NCBI GenBank assembly: GCA_937959315.1
Contig: CALGRC010000203.1
Coordinates: forward strand, 1-33,315
Direction: 5' to 3'
From: an uncultured Clostridia bacterium
GTDB lineage: Bacteria > Bacillota > Clostridia > UMGS1810
DNA: 33,315 nt
Under the pieces are notes generated by a model. It did not search any database and was not told the origin of the DNA. It was given only the letters and a program-made list of their open reading frames with translations. Below, in pieces: positions 22,483 to 30,485 of this stretch. The translations under genes were made by a program, and so were the position numbers. The stretch's first letter is position 1. Every line of letters starts with the position of its first letter.

Positions 22483-23463
22483 TTACAGCAATTCCCTGCG
22501 CAACTGATCTGCCGGCTTGGGCGACAACAAGGCCGGCGCAATATCAAATACCGTGCGGGCGCCCGTTTCCCCTAGTTTGGCCAGCCGGTAAACCGCACGC
22601 GCATAAGCCACCAGTACGCTGGAGGTAAACTGCGGATTGCTGTCCAGCTTCAAGGAAAATTCCAATACATGGCGGTTGGCATCCCCTTCGCCCGTGCCGC
22701 CGCCCCGGATGACAAACCCGCCGTGCGGCATAGCGCTATGGTCACGCTTGAGCTCTTCCTCGGTAATAAAATGTACTACCGTATCATAATCGGAAAAATA
22801 GTTGGGCATGGTTTTAATATCCCGCTCAATTTTTGCTTTGTCCGCCCCCTCTTCGGCTACGACAAAGCATTCGCGCAAATGTTTTTCCCGTGTGGACAGC
22901 GGAGGGTTTTTCCCGCTGCGCGCCGCATCTACTGCGCTTTCTATGGGAATGGTATACTGAATTGCATTTTTTACGCCCTCCACCCGGCGAATGGCATCCG
23001 AATGGCCCTGGCTGACTCCTTTTCCCCAAAAGGTATAGGTTTCCCCTTTGGGCAGCACACTGTCAAACAACAAACGCTGGATAGAAAACAATCCCGGGTC
23101 CCAGCCCACTGACAGCAAACCAATGTGCCCTGCCGCTTTGGCGGCAGCATCCAGTTTGGCAAAATAATCCGGGATTTTTGCATGGGTGTCAAAACTGTCT
23201 ACCGTATGGAAAAGCTTTACCATCTCTGGGCCTTGTTCCGGCAAATCGGTAGCCGAACCGCCGCACAAAATCATCACATCGATCGCATCAGTATAGTTTA
23301 CCGCATCAGCCATAGCATATACCGGCGCGCCGCTGGCAGTTTGCAAACCGGCAGGGTTGCGGCGTGTAAAAATACCCACAAGCTCCATGTCATCATTTTG
23401 CCGCATGGCCATTTCCACGCCGCGCCCCAAGTTCCCATATCCTGCAATACCAATTTTAACCAT
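22483..23463 (-). CDS. ddh: meso-diaminopimelate dehydrogenase
   Basis: This 326-aa NADPH-dependent enzyme makes meso-diaminopimelate in one step from tetrahydrodipicolinate, serving lysine and peptidoglycan synthesis. The Rossmann motif GYGNLGRG is at 8-15. LCGGSATDLPEQ, VDSFDTHAKIP and 'GWDPGLFSIQRLL' match the family, as does GKGVSQGHSDAIRR in the substrate domain. Length matches (about 326). ATG 23463 has aaggtgg upstream. One base separates it from the end of the adenosyltransferase gene, so the two are certainly co-transcribed. This suggests the dehydrogenase variant of the lysine pathway. Confidence 0.93.
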   Translation of the reverse strand: MVKIGIAGYGNLGRGVEMAMRQNDDMELVGIFTRRNPAGLQTASGAPVYAMADAVNYTDAIDVMILCGGSATDLPEQGPEMVKLFHTVDSFDTHAKIPDYFAKLDAAAKAAGHIGLLSVGWDPGLFSIQRLLFDSVLPKGETYTFWGKGVSQGHSDAIRRVEGVKNAIQYTIPIESAVDAARSGKNPPLSTREKHLRECFVVAEEGADKAKIERDIKTMPNYFSDYDTVVHFITEEELKRDHSAMPHGGFVIRGGGTGEGDANRHVLEFSLKLDSNPQFTSSVLVAYARAVYRLAKLGETGARTVFDIAPALLSPKPADQLRRELL

Positions 23464-23464
23464 G

Positions 23465-23959
23465 TTATTTTCCACCTTCCTCATGTAATTGTAACCATAC
23501 CGTCAATGCATAGAGCAAATCGGACGCACGATTGAGCGCCGCCAGGCAATCCCCGGATAACCCAGCCCGCACCGCGTTCCGTTCTGCCCGGCGCATAACA
23601 GTGCGCGCAAGATTGACATAGGCGGCGGCACGGCTGCTGTAGCCATTGCAAAACTGCGAAAACCCGCCGGCCTCCATCTGGCAAGCATCAATCCGTGCTT
23701 CTATCTGTGCAAGCTGCGCACCCAACGGCCGCTTTGCCGCACCGGCCGCCTGCCCGCCAAGCAGAATCAGCAACTCCTGCAGCATAGATAAATCTTGCTT
23801 TGCCTGCGTATCCCCTACTTCCAGCAACGCTACACCCAAACAGGCCCCGCATTCATCCAATGTGCCAAGCAATTCAAACACCGGGTCGCTCTTTGGCACA
23901 TCCGCCCGGCCAATTAGGCTGCTGGCACCCCCATCGCCCTGTTTGGTATACAGCTTCAT
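23465..23959 (-). CDS. PduO-type cob(I)alamin adenosyltransferase
   Basis: This 164-aa enzyme transfers adenosyl from ATP to cob(I)alamin to form coenzyme B12. The N-terminus KLYTKQGDGGASSL is the ATP-binding TKxGDxG loop. RRAERNAVRAG and ALNRASDLLY carry the conserved Arg and Asn that contact ATP in this family. A departure from consensus is GTLDECGACLG, where DELN is usual. ATG 23959 follows aaggagcggg. It lies between rarA (14-base gap) and ddh (1-base gap). No cobalamin-dependent enzyme or synthesis gene is in the window. Confidence 0.87.
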   Translation of the reverse strand: MKLYTKQGDGGASSLIGRADVPKSDPVFELLGTLDECGACLGVALLEVGDTQAKQDLSMLQELLILLGGQAAGAAKRPLGAQLAQIEARIDACQMEAGGFSQFCNGYSSRAAAYVNLARTVMRRAERNAVRAGLSGDCLAALNRASDLLYALTVWLQLHEEGGK

Positions 23960-23973
23960 CTGCCCGCTCCTTC

Positions 23974-25248
23974 CTATCCGTCCAACTGCTTTAGGATATC
24001 CAAATACCGCTGGTAACTATCCTCTGTTTTGTTTTTTCCGGGCGTATAATACCGCTTCCCCTGCAAATTATCTGGCAAATACTGCTGCGCAACATAGTGA
24101 TTGGGAAATTGGTGCGGATATTGATAGGTCAGCCCGCGTCCCAGCTTTTTTGCGCCGCTATAATGGGAATCTTTTAAATGATCGGGCACATTGCCCGCAC
24201 GGCCAGCCGCAATGTCCGCCATAGCTGCATCAACAGCCATCATGCCCGAGTTGGATTTTGGCAGGCAGGCCAGCATAATCACCGCATCCGCCAGCGGGAT
24301 CCGCGCTTCAGGGAGCCCTAACTGCAATGCGGAATCAACGCACGCTTTGGTAATGGCAATAGCCTGTGGATAAGCAAGCCCGATATCCTCAGCCGCCGTC
24401 ACCAACAGGCGGCGGCAGGCGCTTGGCAAATCCCCCCCTTCCAGCAAACGGGCCAGATAATGTACCGCTGCATCAGGGTCACTGCCGCGGATGGATTTTT
24501 GAAAAGCGCTCACCACATCATAGTGGCTATCACCGTCTTTATCAAAAAAGAATGATGATTTTTGCGTTGCGGCCTTTGCCGTGTCCAAATCAACCAAGAT
24601 GTCGTCGCCATCTTGATAAAGCCGGGTTTTCACGCATAGTTCCACACCGTTTAACGCTTTACGGACATCACCAAACGCCGTGCCGGCAATATAGGCAATA
24701 CTCTCATCGGTAAAAGCGATCGTTTTCCCGGGATAATCCTTCTGGATAATATCAATACCCCGCCGCACTGCGCATGCAATATCCGCATCTTCCACCATTT
24801 TAAACTCTATGACAGTACACCGGGATAAAATAGCGCTGTACACATAAAAGTAAGGATTTTCTGTGGTACTAGCCACCAAGGTAATCTGCCCGTTCTCAAT
24901 ATATTCCAATAACGATTGCTGCTGCTTTTTATTGAAATTCTGAATTTCATCTAAATACAGCAACACCCCGCCGCGGTTTTCAAACGAATCCAGACGGCTG
25001 GCAATATCTTTGATATCTTTTGTAGATGCATTGGTTGCATTGAGTTTATAAAAAGTCCTGCCGCTCGCTTTGGCACAAATATTGGCCACGGTGGTTTTTC
25101 CCGTACCGGAGGGCCCAAAAAAAATCATGTTGGGAATATCGCCGCCCTTGATGATATTGGTCAGCAGTTTTCCCTCGCCTATCAAATGCCGCTGCCCCAC
25201 AACGTCGTCAAGTGTTTGCGGACGAATCCGGTCTGCCAATGGGCTCAT
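23974..25248 (-). CDS. rarA: replication-associated recombination protein RarA (MgsA)
   Basis: This 424-aa AAA+ ATPase acts at stalled replication forks. MSPLADRIRPQTLDDVVGQ is the typical N-terminus. Walker A GPSGTGKT is at 45-52, Walker B YLDEIQNF at about 98-105, with sensor ASTTENP further on. The C-terminal tetramerisation domain contains IPLADAVIMLACLPKSN and 'HYSGAKKLGRGLTYQYPH'. The length fits the family. It is the first gene of the rarA-adenosyltransferase-ddh group, 66 bases after glyA, with a hairpin in the gap. Confidence 0.94.
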   Translation of the reverse strand: MSPLADRIRPQTLDDVVGQRHLIGEGKLLTNIIKGGDIPNMIFFGPSGTGKTTVANICAKASGRTFYKLNATNASTKDIKDIASRLDSFENRGGVLLYLDEIQNFNKKQQQSLLEYIENGQITLVASTTENPYFYVYSAILSRCTVIEFKMVEDADIACAVRRGIDIIQKDYPGKTIAFTDESIAYIAGTAFGDVRKALNGVELCVKTRLYQDGDDILVDLDTAKAATQKSSFFFDKDGDSHYDVVSAFQKSIRGSDPDAAVHYLARLLEGGDLPSACRRLLVTAAEDIGLAYPQAIAITKACVDSALQLGLPEARIPLADAVIMLACLPKSNSGMMAVDAAMADIAAGRAGNVPDHLKDSHYSGAKKLGRGLTYQYPHQFPNHYVAQQYLPDNLQGKRYYTPGKNKTEDSYQRYLDILKQLDG

Positions 25249-25280
25249 GTCAGTTTCACCACACCTTTATAGTTGAAAGG

Positions 25281-25307
25281 AAGGCGTGACAATCTGCGTC
25301 ACGCCTT
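25281..25307 (-). terminator. hairpin between glyA and rarA
   Basis: A perfect 10-bp stem, aaggcgtgac with gtcacgcctt, has a 7-base loop. On the minus strand it is followed by cctttc rather than a clean T run, so termination is probably partial and rarA may receive read-through. Confidence 0.6.
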
Positions 25308-25314
25308 AAAACAC

Positions 25315-26553
25315 TTACTGATATAACGGGTACTTGCCGCACAGTGCTTTGACCCGCGCGCGCACCTCGTCAAATTTAGATTCGCCGCCCTTCAGCGTCA
25401 GCGCAATCAGGGCCGCGACCTCTTTCATATCATCCTCTTGAAAACCACGCGAAGTCACCGCCGGTGTTCCCAGCCGCAGGCCGCTGGTGATAAACGGGCT
25501 GGCCGGATCAAACGGAATGGTGTTTTTGTTGGCTGTAATTCCCACCTCGTCCAGCAGTTTTTCAGCCACCTTCCCGGTCAGCTCCACACTGCGCAAATCA
25601 ATGAGCATCAAATGGTTGTCGGTACCGCCCGATACCAGCTTAAACCCCTCAGCCATCAGCGCTTGTGCCAACGCTTTGGCATTTTTCACCACCTGGGTTT
25701 GGTAGGCTTTAAACTCGTCTGACAGCGCTTCCTGGAAGCAAACAGCCTTTGCGGCAATGATATGCATAAGCGGGCCGCCCTGGATGCCTGGGAATACCGC
25801 TTTGTTGATCATTTTCGCGTATTCTTCTTTGCACAAAATAAGGCCGCCCCGTGGGCCGCGCAAGGTTTTATGCGTGGTGGTGGTCACAAAGTCGGCATAC
25901 GGCACCGGATTGGGATGCAAGCCCGCTGCCACAAGCCCCGCAATATGGGCAATATCTACCATTAAATAAGCGCCCACTTCCTTGGCGATGGCAGAAAACT
26001 TCTCAAAATCAATGGTACGGGAATAGGCGCTTGCCCCTGCAATAATTAGCTTTGGTTTATGCTCAATAGCCAAATCCCGCAGTGCGTCATAATCTATGCG
26101 CTCGGTTTTTTCATCCACACCATAAGGTACAATGTTAAAATATTTCCCGGACATATTGACCGGGCTGCCATGGCTCAAATGGCCGCCATGCGACAAATTC
26201 ATGCCCAGCACGGTGTCGCCGGGATTCAAGCAGGCAAAAAACACCGCCATATTGGCCTGTGCGCCGGAATGCGGCTGTACATTGGCATGTTCGGCGCCAA
26301 AGATTTTCTTCGCGCGCTCAATCGCCAAATTTTCTACCACATCAACGCACTCGCAGCCGCCGTAATACCGCTTGCCTGGATACCCCTCGGCATATTTATT
26401 GGTCAGCGGCGTACCCATGGCTTCAATGACCGCATTGCTGACAAAATTTTCACTTGCAATCAATTCAATTTTATCCCGCTGCCGGTTAACCTCAGCCTCA
26501 ATGGCATCTGCCACCTGCGGGTCAATTTTCCGGATTTCCTGTGTAGAATACAT
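25315..26553 (-). CDS. glyA: serine hydroxymethyltransferase
   Basis: This 412-aa PLP enzyme converts serine and tetrahydrofolate to glycine and methylene-THF. ELIASENFVS (about residues 30-39), YAEGYPGKRYYGGCE, and the cofactor lysine K229 in TTTTHKTLRGPRGG are definitive. I place the start at ATG 26553 because agagga lies 6 bases upstream; the ATG at 26559 abuts it. It has a good promoter at 26587-26615, and its leader of about 30 bases is too short for a glycine riboswitch. Its methylene-THF product is the methyl source of ThyX, also encoded here. Confidence 0.97.
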   Translation of the reverse strand: MYSTQEIRKIDPQVADAIEAEVNRQRDKIELIASENFVSNAVIEAMGTPLTNKYAEGYPGKRYYGGCECVDVVENLAIERAKKIFGAEHANVQPHSGAQANMAVFFACLNPGDTVLGMNLSHGGHLSHGSPVNMSGKYFNIVPYGVDEKTERIDYDALRDLAIEHKPKLIIAGASAYSRTIDFEKFSAIAKEVGAYLMVDIAHIAGLVAAGLHPNPVPYADFVTTTTHKTLRGPRGGLILCKEEYAKMINKAVFPGIQGGPLMHIIAAKAVCFQEALSDEFKAYQTQVVKNAKALAQALMAEGFKLVSGGTDNHLMLIDLRSVELTGKVAEKLLDEVGITANKNTIPFDPASPFITSGLRLGTPAVTSRGFQEDDMKEVAALIALTLKGGESKFDEVRARVKALCGKYPLYQ

Positions 26554-26586
26554 CGCCATTCCTCTTTTCTCTTGGAGTTTGCCTTT

Positions 26587-26615
26587 ATTATATAATTTAT
26601 TGGGCTTTTTTTCAA
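26587..26615 (-). promoter_or_regulatory. sigma-A promoter of glyA
   Basis: The minus strand reads TTGAAA (26610-26615), a 17-base spacer and perfect TATAAT (26587-26592), 34 bases before the glyA start. It is divergent from the promoter at 26655-26682. Confidence 0.7.
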
Positions 26616-26654
26616 GTCCCCTGTTTATTTTTTGTCATTTTTTCAAAATCCCCC

Positions 26655-26682
26655 TTGACTTTTTGCCGCAATCAGGTATGAT
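26655..26682 (+). promoter_or_regulatory. sigma-A promoter of the aldo/keto reductase gene
   Basis: TTGACT (26655-26660), a 16-base spacer and TATGAT (26677-26682) lie 32 bases before the ATG at 26715. Confidence 0.6.
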
Positions 26683-26714
26683 GAATGGTAAATAAGACAA
26701 AGGAGCGGTATATT

Positions 26715-27638
26715 ATGAAAAAAATTTCAGTGGGCGGGTCGGATATTGTGTCCTCCAATATTGTCATGGGCTGTATGCGCATCAGCAGCTTGAGCCAGCC
26801 GGAAACAGAAAAGCTGGTGCGCACGGCCATAGACGAAGGCGTCAATTTTTTTGACCATGCAGACATTTACGGCGGCGACCATGGCTGTGAAGCGCATTTT
26901 GGCGCTTCCGTCCCTATGCCTGCTTCCCTGCGGGAACGCATTTACATCCAAACCAAATGCGCCATCCGCGACGGCCTATATGACTTTTCCAAAGAACACA
27001 TTTTAAAGCAGGTGGACGGCAGCTTGCAAGCACTCAAGACAGACTATATTGACGTCCTGCTGCTGCACCGGCCCGATACCCTGATGGAGCCGGAGGAGGT
27101 CGCAGAAGCCTTCTGTATACTGCACAGCGCTGGAAAAGTCCGCCATTTTGGTGTATCTAACCAAACGCCCATGCAAATGGAATTGCTGCAAAAATATGTG
27201 CCGTATAAGCTCATCGCCAACCAATTACAGCTCAGCGCAGCGCATACGCCGATGATTGACGCCGGCTTGGCCGCCAATATGGCGATCGACCAAAGCATTG
27301 AACGCACCGGTGAAGTTTTGGAATACTGCCGGCTCAAAGACATCACCATACAGGCTTGGTCCCCCTTCCAGAAGGGATTTTTCGGCGGGCCATTTTTGGG
27401 CGATATGGAAACCTATCCGGAATTGAATGCCGTTATCGGACGGATTGCCAAAGCATACGGCGTAACAGATACCACCATTGCCATTGCATTTTTAACCCGC
27501 CACCCAGCCAATTTCCAGGTAATTTTGGGCACTACAAACATCCAGCGCCTGAAAGACGCCTGCAAGGCATCTGAGCTGCGTTTGACACGCGACGAATGGT
27601 ATGAAATTTACAAAGCTGCCGGAAACCGGCTGCCATAA
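26715..27638 (+). CDS. aldo/keto reductase (YdhF-like)
   Basis: This 307-aa TIM-barrel NAD(P)H-dependent reductase has the catalytic tetrad D47 and Y52 in FFDHADIYGG, K81 in QTKC and H118 in LLLHRPD. The C-terminal cofactor region includes VILGTTNIQRLKDACKA, the family SxxR-like helix. The overall layout follows E. coli YdhF, a putative oxidoreductase of unknown natural substrate. ATG 26715 follows aaaggagcgg. It is a single gene with its own promoter and a terminator at 27638-27673. Confidence 0.9.
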   Translation: MKKISVGGSDIVSSNIVMGCMRISSLSQPETEKLVRTAIDEGVNFFDHADIYGGDHGCEAHFGASVPMPASLRERIYIQTKCAIRDGLYDFSKEHILKQVDGSLQALKTDYIDVLLLHRPDTLMEPEEVAEAFCILHSAGKVRHFGVSNQTPMQMELLQKYVPYKLIANQLQLSAAHTPMIDAGLAANMAIDQSIERTGEVLEYCRLKDITIQAWSPFQKGFFGGPFLGDMETYPELNAVIGRIAKAYGVTDTTIAIAFLTRHPANFQVILGTTNIQRLKDACKASELRLTRDEWYEIYKAAGNRLP

Positions 27639-27673
27639 ATAAAAAGCAGGGCAAATCACCCTGCTTTTTATTA
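27638..27673. terminator. bidirectional terminator after the aldo/keto reductase
   Basis: The stem aataaaaagcaggg with ccctgctttttatt around a caaatca loop lies between the convergent stops. The tmrB stop codon (27671) falls at its edge. Confidence 0.85.
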
Positions 27674-28261
27674 TTTCCGTATATACCGCATTTGTGTTAT
27701 CACCCTGCTGGCATACTGCCGTAAAGCGCCGCCCTGCCGCGGCTTCAACTGTACATTGCAATATTGGGCCACCCGTTCCGCCACCTCTGGTATAGTAAGC
27801 GTATCCGTGTTAATTTTATGTTCAAATAAAGGGTTTTCAAAAGCAGCCATGCATCCCTCTATTTGATGCGCCGCCCACGAATTCCTGCCTTCCAGCCGGC
27901 TATGCAGCCGGTGCAAAAGCACCTTTCTGGAAGCACTCAGCACAACATGAAAAACCTGTATTCCCTCTTGCCGCAGCGCCGAAATTATCTGATGATAATA
28001 CTCCGCGCAAATCAGCGTCATGGGCACGACGACTGTTCCATCATATTCTGTGGCAATACGCCGGAGCAAATGAAAATTAATTTCCCGCCAAAGGGGTTCA
28101 TCTTGGAAATTTTCCGCCTGTAATGCAAGGGGTTCATTCTTCCGCAAAAAATATCCGGCGTTTTCCGGATCATATAAAAAGGCCCCCTCCAGCCTGCGGC
28201 AAATTTCATTTGCCGTTTGCGTCTTTCCGCTGCCAAACGCACCATTGATCCAAATCACCAT
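27671..28261 (-). CDS. TmrB-like P-loop nucleotide-binding protein
   Basis: This 196-aa protein begins MVIWINGAFGSGKTQTA, with Walker A GAFGSGKT at residues 7-14. It tracks Bacillus TmrB along its length: LYDPENAGYFLR, FQDEPLWREINFHLL, VVVPMTL, the EGRNSWAAHQI block, and TDTLTIPEVAE. TmrB is an ATP-binding, membrane-associated protein that gives tunicamycin resistance, probably by binding the drug. The function here is inferred; related P-loop kinases exist. ATG 28261 has gaggtga upstream. It stands alone beside tRNA-Arg, and the tRNA terminator lies just upstream of its start. Confidence 0.8.
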   Translation of the reverse strand: MVIWINGAFGSGKTQTANEICRRLEGAFLYDPENAGYFLRKNEPLALQAENFQDEPLWREINFHLLRRIATEYDGTVVVPMTLICAEYYHQIISALRQEGIQVFHVVLSASRKVLLHRLHSRLEGRNSWAAHQIEGCMAAFENPLFEHKINTDTLTIPEVAERVAQYCNVQLKPRQGGALRQYASRVITQMRYIRK

Positions 28262-28295
28262 GCACAATCACCTCGGACATGTGTTTTTTATTATG

Positions 28296-28331
28296 AAAAA
28301 TCCCCAAGCTGTTGCCAGCTTGGGGATTTTT
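28296..28331 (-). terminator. terminator of tRNA-Arg
   Basis: A perfect 15-bp stem (aaaaatccccaagct with agcttggggattttt) lies 3 bases after the tRNA 3' end on the minus strand, with a 6-base loop and T tract. Confidence 0.88.
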
Positions 28332-28334
28332 AGA

Positions 28335-28408
28335 TACGCCCGATGCGATTCGAACGCACGACCTTCAGAGTCGGAGTCTGACACTCTATCCATCTGAGCT
28401 ACGGGCGC
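28335..28408 (-). tRNA. tRNA-Arg (anticodon CCG)
   Basis: A 74-nt cloverleaf is visible. The acceptor arms are GCGCCCG and CGGGCGT (one G:U pair), the D arm is GCTC/GAGT, and the anticodon stem TCAGA/TCTGA has loop CTCCGAC giving CCG (plus-strand positions 28372-28374). The T arm is GTGCG-TTCGAAT-CGCAT and the discriminator is A. The CCA end is not encoded. It reads the codon CGG. It has its own promoter and terminator. Confidence 0.95.
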
Positions 28409-28430
28409 ATATGATAAATCCGACTTATAT

Positions 28431-28459
28431 AGTCTATCACATACGCCGCTATTAGTCAA
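28431..28459 (-). promoter_or_regulatory. sigma-A promoter of tRNA-Arg
   Basis: The minus strand reads TTGACT (28454-28459), a 17-base spacer and TAGACT (28431-28436), about 22 bases upstream of the tRNA 5' end. Confidence 0.6.
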
Positions 28460-28486
28460 CATACTTTTTTGCTTTTTTCCACTTTT

Positions 28487-28828
28487 TTATTTTGCCCCTG
28501 TAGACACCATTGCCGTATGGGTATTGCCGTCCCACTCCACCGTAGCGCCGGCGGCCTGCACTACAAACCGCAGCGGTATCATCGTGCGGTCGTTAATCAT
28601 CTGTGCCGGCACATCCATTTCCACAGCTGTCCCGCTGACATATAAATACGGGCTGCCAATGACCATGGAAATCACATCGCTTCCATTTTGAATGGTAACT
28701 TTTTTTGCAGTCCCATCCCAATCCACAGTCATCCCCATGGTTTCCAACAAGCCACGGACGGGAATCATGGTGCGGCCGTCAATAATCACCGGCTTCTGAT
28801 CGGGGAATTCCACTCTGCCCGTCCACAA
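28487..28828 (-). pseudogene. copper amine oxidase N-terminal-like domain, frameshifted tail of the GH26-like gene
   Basis: This 113-codon frame has no ribosome binding site and its first possible codons are TTG or GTG. It holds a repeated-looking 'VIIDGRTMIPVRGLLE..G..V.WD' and 'MINDRTMIPLRFV..A.GATVEWD' pair. That is the copper amine oxidase N-terminal-like domain found at the ends of clostridial extracellular proteins, where it may bind wall polymers. Its natural upstream part, EISVLVDGQ, ends in the GH26-like frame. Removing one base near 28814 joins them as VDGQ-VEFPDQKP, the usual domain start. So this is the C-terminus of one gene, not a separate gene. Confidence 0.8.
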
Positions 28829-30455
28829 GCACAGAAATTTCCGGTTCTACCCAGATATTATATTCCCGCGTGAGCTTGACCTCCCCGCCGTCGCACAGTT
28901 CTACTTTCACCGTATGCGCCCCCGCTGGGACTCCCTGGAACCGCATGGTATACGGTGCATCGTACAGCTCCTGCACCAGCGCGCCGTCCAAATAGAATTT
29001 CACTGAATTATACAGCGTTTTCGGATAATACCCCACTGCGGTAAGCGCAAACGCATCACTTACCGTACCGCCGTCAAACCATCGGTAGCCATATGGCGCA
29101 GCCCCATTTGCATCACTTAAAAAGTATGGGTTTTCCACCACTACATTGTAAACCTGGTTGAGCTCTGCATTATTAAATAATTCATACGCATTGGTTTCAT
29201 TTTCAATTTCTACATTGAAATAATTAACCAGCTTGATACGCGGATACCGCACAATCAAATCGCCATACAGCTTACGGAGCTGTGTTTTGGCCCATGCAGT
29301 CAAATCCTCATTTTCTGTACGGACATAATGGCTGACGCCGCATTCGGAAATCATAACAGGCTTTTGAATATTATTTGATTCGATAAACTGCATGAGTTCC
29401 TGCACCCGCATGAGCGGGTTTGCAAATTCATCCATAGCAAAATAGGTATTGAGCGGGTCAGTCTGGTCGCCATGGTCTTTTTTCCCTTCAAAATACTTTG
29501 CCACATACAAACTCATACCAATCCAATCCACATATTCGTCGCCTGGATAATACATTTCATACGGCCGGTCCAGCGCGCTGATATCGCTGGGCGACCACAC
29601 CATGGCAATATTGGATTTCGTTTTGGCATAGTCTGCCACAAAACGGAAGGCATTGACATAAGCGGCCGGATCGGCGCCGTTCGGCCCGATGTTCATCTCT
29701 GCGCCAAACCGCAGGAAAATAGGGATGTTATATTCACTCAAAAAATCAATCACGTCATAAATATAGGTCTTATACGGCTCCAAATCCGCCAGCGAATCAT
29801 AGGTATTCCAGGCAAGTTCTACCGCAATCCCCAGTTCCTCCGCCCGGGAAAGATACCGGTCATAACGCCCCAGCTCCCGCGGGTTTTCACCAAATTCCAA
29901 ATACATAAGCCAAGAAGAATTTTGCTTTGGAAAATACTGCTTGATTTTTTCATTGTCAAAATCCAAAATACGCGGATCGTTATCATACACCGACCCAAAC
30001 AGCACCCCACGCATGGGTTCAAATTTTGCCCCATAATATGGCGGCGTGTAGCTGCTGTCTTCAATATATACATCTAAAAAGGAACGCAGGAGATACAGCT
30101 TTTTCCGTGCATATTTCACGCCGTCTGTCCATCCCATAGCCTCCCCGTAAGGCAAATACCGTTCATACAGCGACAATGCCGCATCATAGTAACCCAGCCG
30201 TTCGGCCGCGCGTGACACCTGCTCGTATTTCCCGGCCAAAAACTCGGTTTTTAGCTGGGAATCCGGCTGGGCCTCCATGATATTGATGACCTGCATGCCA
30301 TAATCATACATCCCCCAATCGTCACCTGCGTCCAAAGCTGCGGCAAACGCATCCAGCGGCGCCCAGATTTCATGCGGATAATCGTCTGCCATTACGCCAT
30401 ACGGCAAAAGCAGCGCAGCGCAAAGCAAAGCCGCAAACAATTTTTTTAAACTCAT
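28779..30455 (-). CDS. secreted GH26-like glycoside hydrolase, C-terminally frameshifted
   Basis: The frame encodes 558 aa. Residues 1-23 are a signal peptide (KKLFAALLCAALLLP). Residues about 30-130 are helical, repeat-like. A TIM barrel from about 148 to 420 has acid/base E253 in LRFGAEMN and likely nucleophile E371 in MISECG, as in GH26-type glycosidases; substrate is unknown. An Ig-like domain follows (VKFYLDGALVQELYDAPYTM, about 480-535). The last 20 codons (28779 to about 28814) are out of frame. Restoring one base near 28814 adds the copper amine oxidase-like domain and gives about 655 aa. The start may be GTG 30461 or ATG 30455; both fit gggag imperfectly. thyX lies 30 bases upstream. 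Confidence 0.8.
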   Translation of the reverse strand: MSLKKLFAALLCAALLLPYGVMADDYPHEIWAPLDAFAAALDAGDDWGMYDYGMQVINIMEAQPDSQLKTEFLAGKYEQVSRAAERLGYYDAALSLYERYLPYGEAMGWTDGVKYARKKLYLLRSFLDVYIEDSSYTPPYYGAKFEPMRGVLFGSVYDNDPRILDFDNEKIKQYFPKQNSSWLMYLEFGENPRELGRYDRYLSRAEELGIAVELAWNTYDSLADLEPYKTYIYDVIDFLSEYNIPIFLRFGAEMNIGPNGADPAAYVNAFRFVADYAKTKSNIAMVWSPSDISALDRPYEMYYPGDEYVDWIGMSLYVAKYFEGKKDHGDQTDPLNTYFAMDEFANPLMRVQELMQFIESNNIQKPVMISECGVSHYVRTENEDLTAWAKTQLRKLYGDLIVRYPRIKLVNYFNVEIENETNAYELFNNAELNQVYNVVVENPYFLSDANGAAPYGYRWFDGGTVSDAFALTAVGYYPKTLYNSVKFYLDGALVQELYDAPYTMRFQGVPAGAHTVKVELCDGGEVKLTREYNIWVEPEISVLVDGQSGIPRSEAGDY

Positions 30456-30485
30456 GTACACGACACTCCCTCTTTTTTTATAAAA

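Noticed and set aside
26554..26590. Glycine riboswitch before glyA
   Set aside because: The leader between promoter and start is about 30 bases, too short for the RNA.
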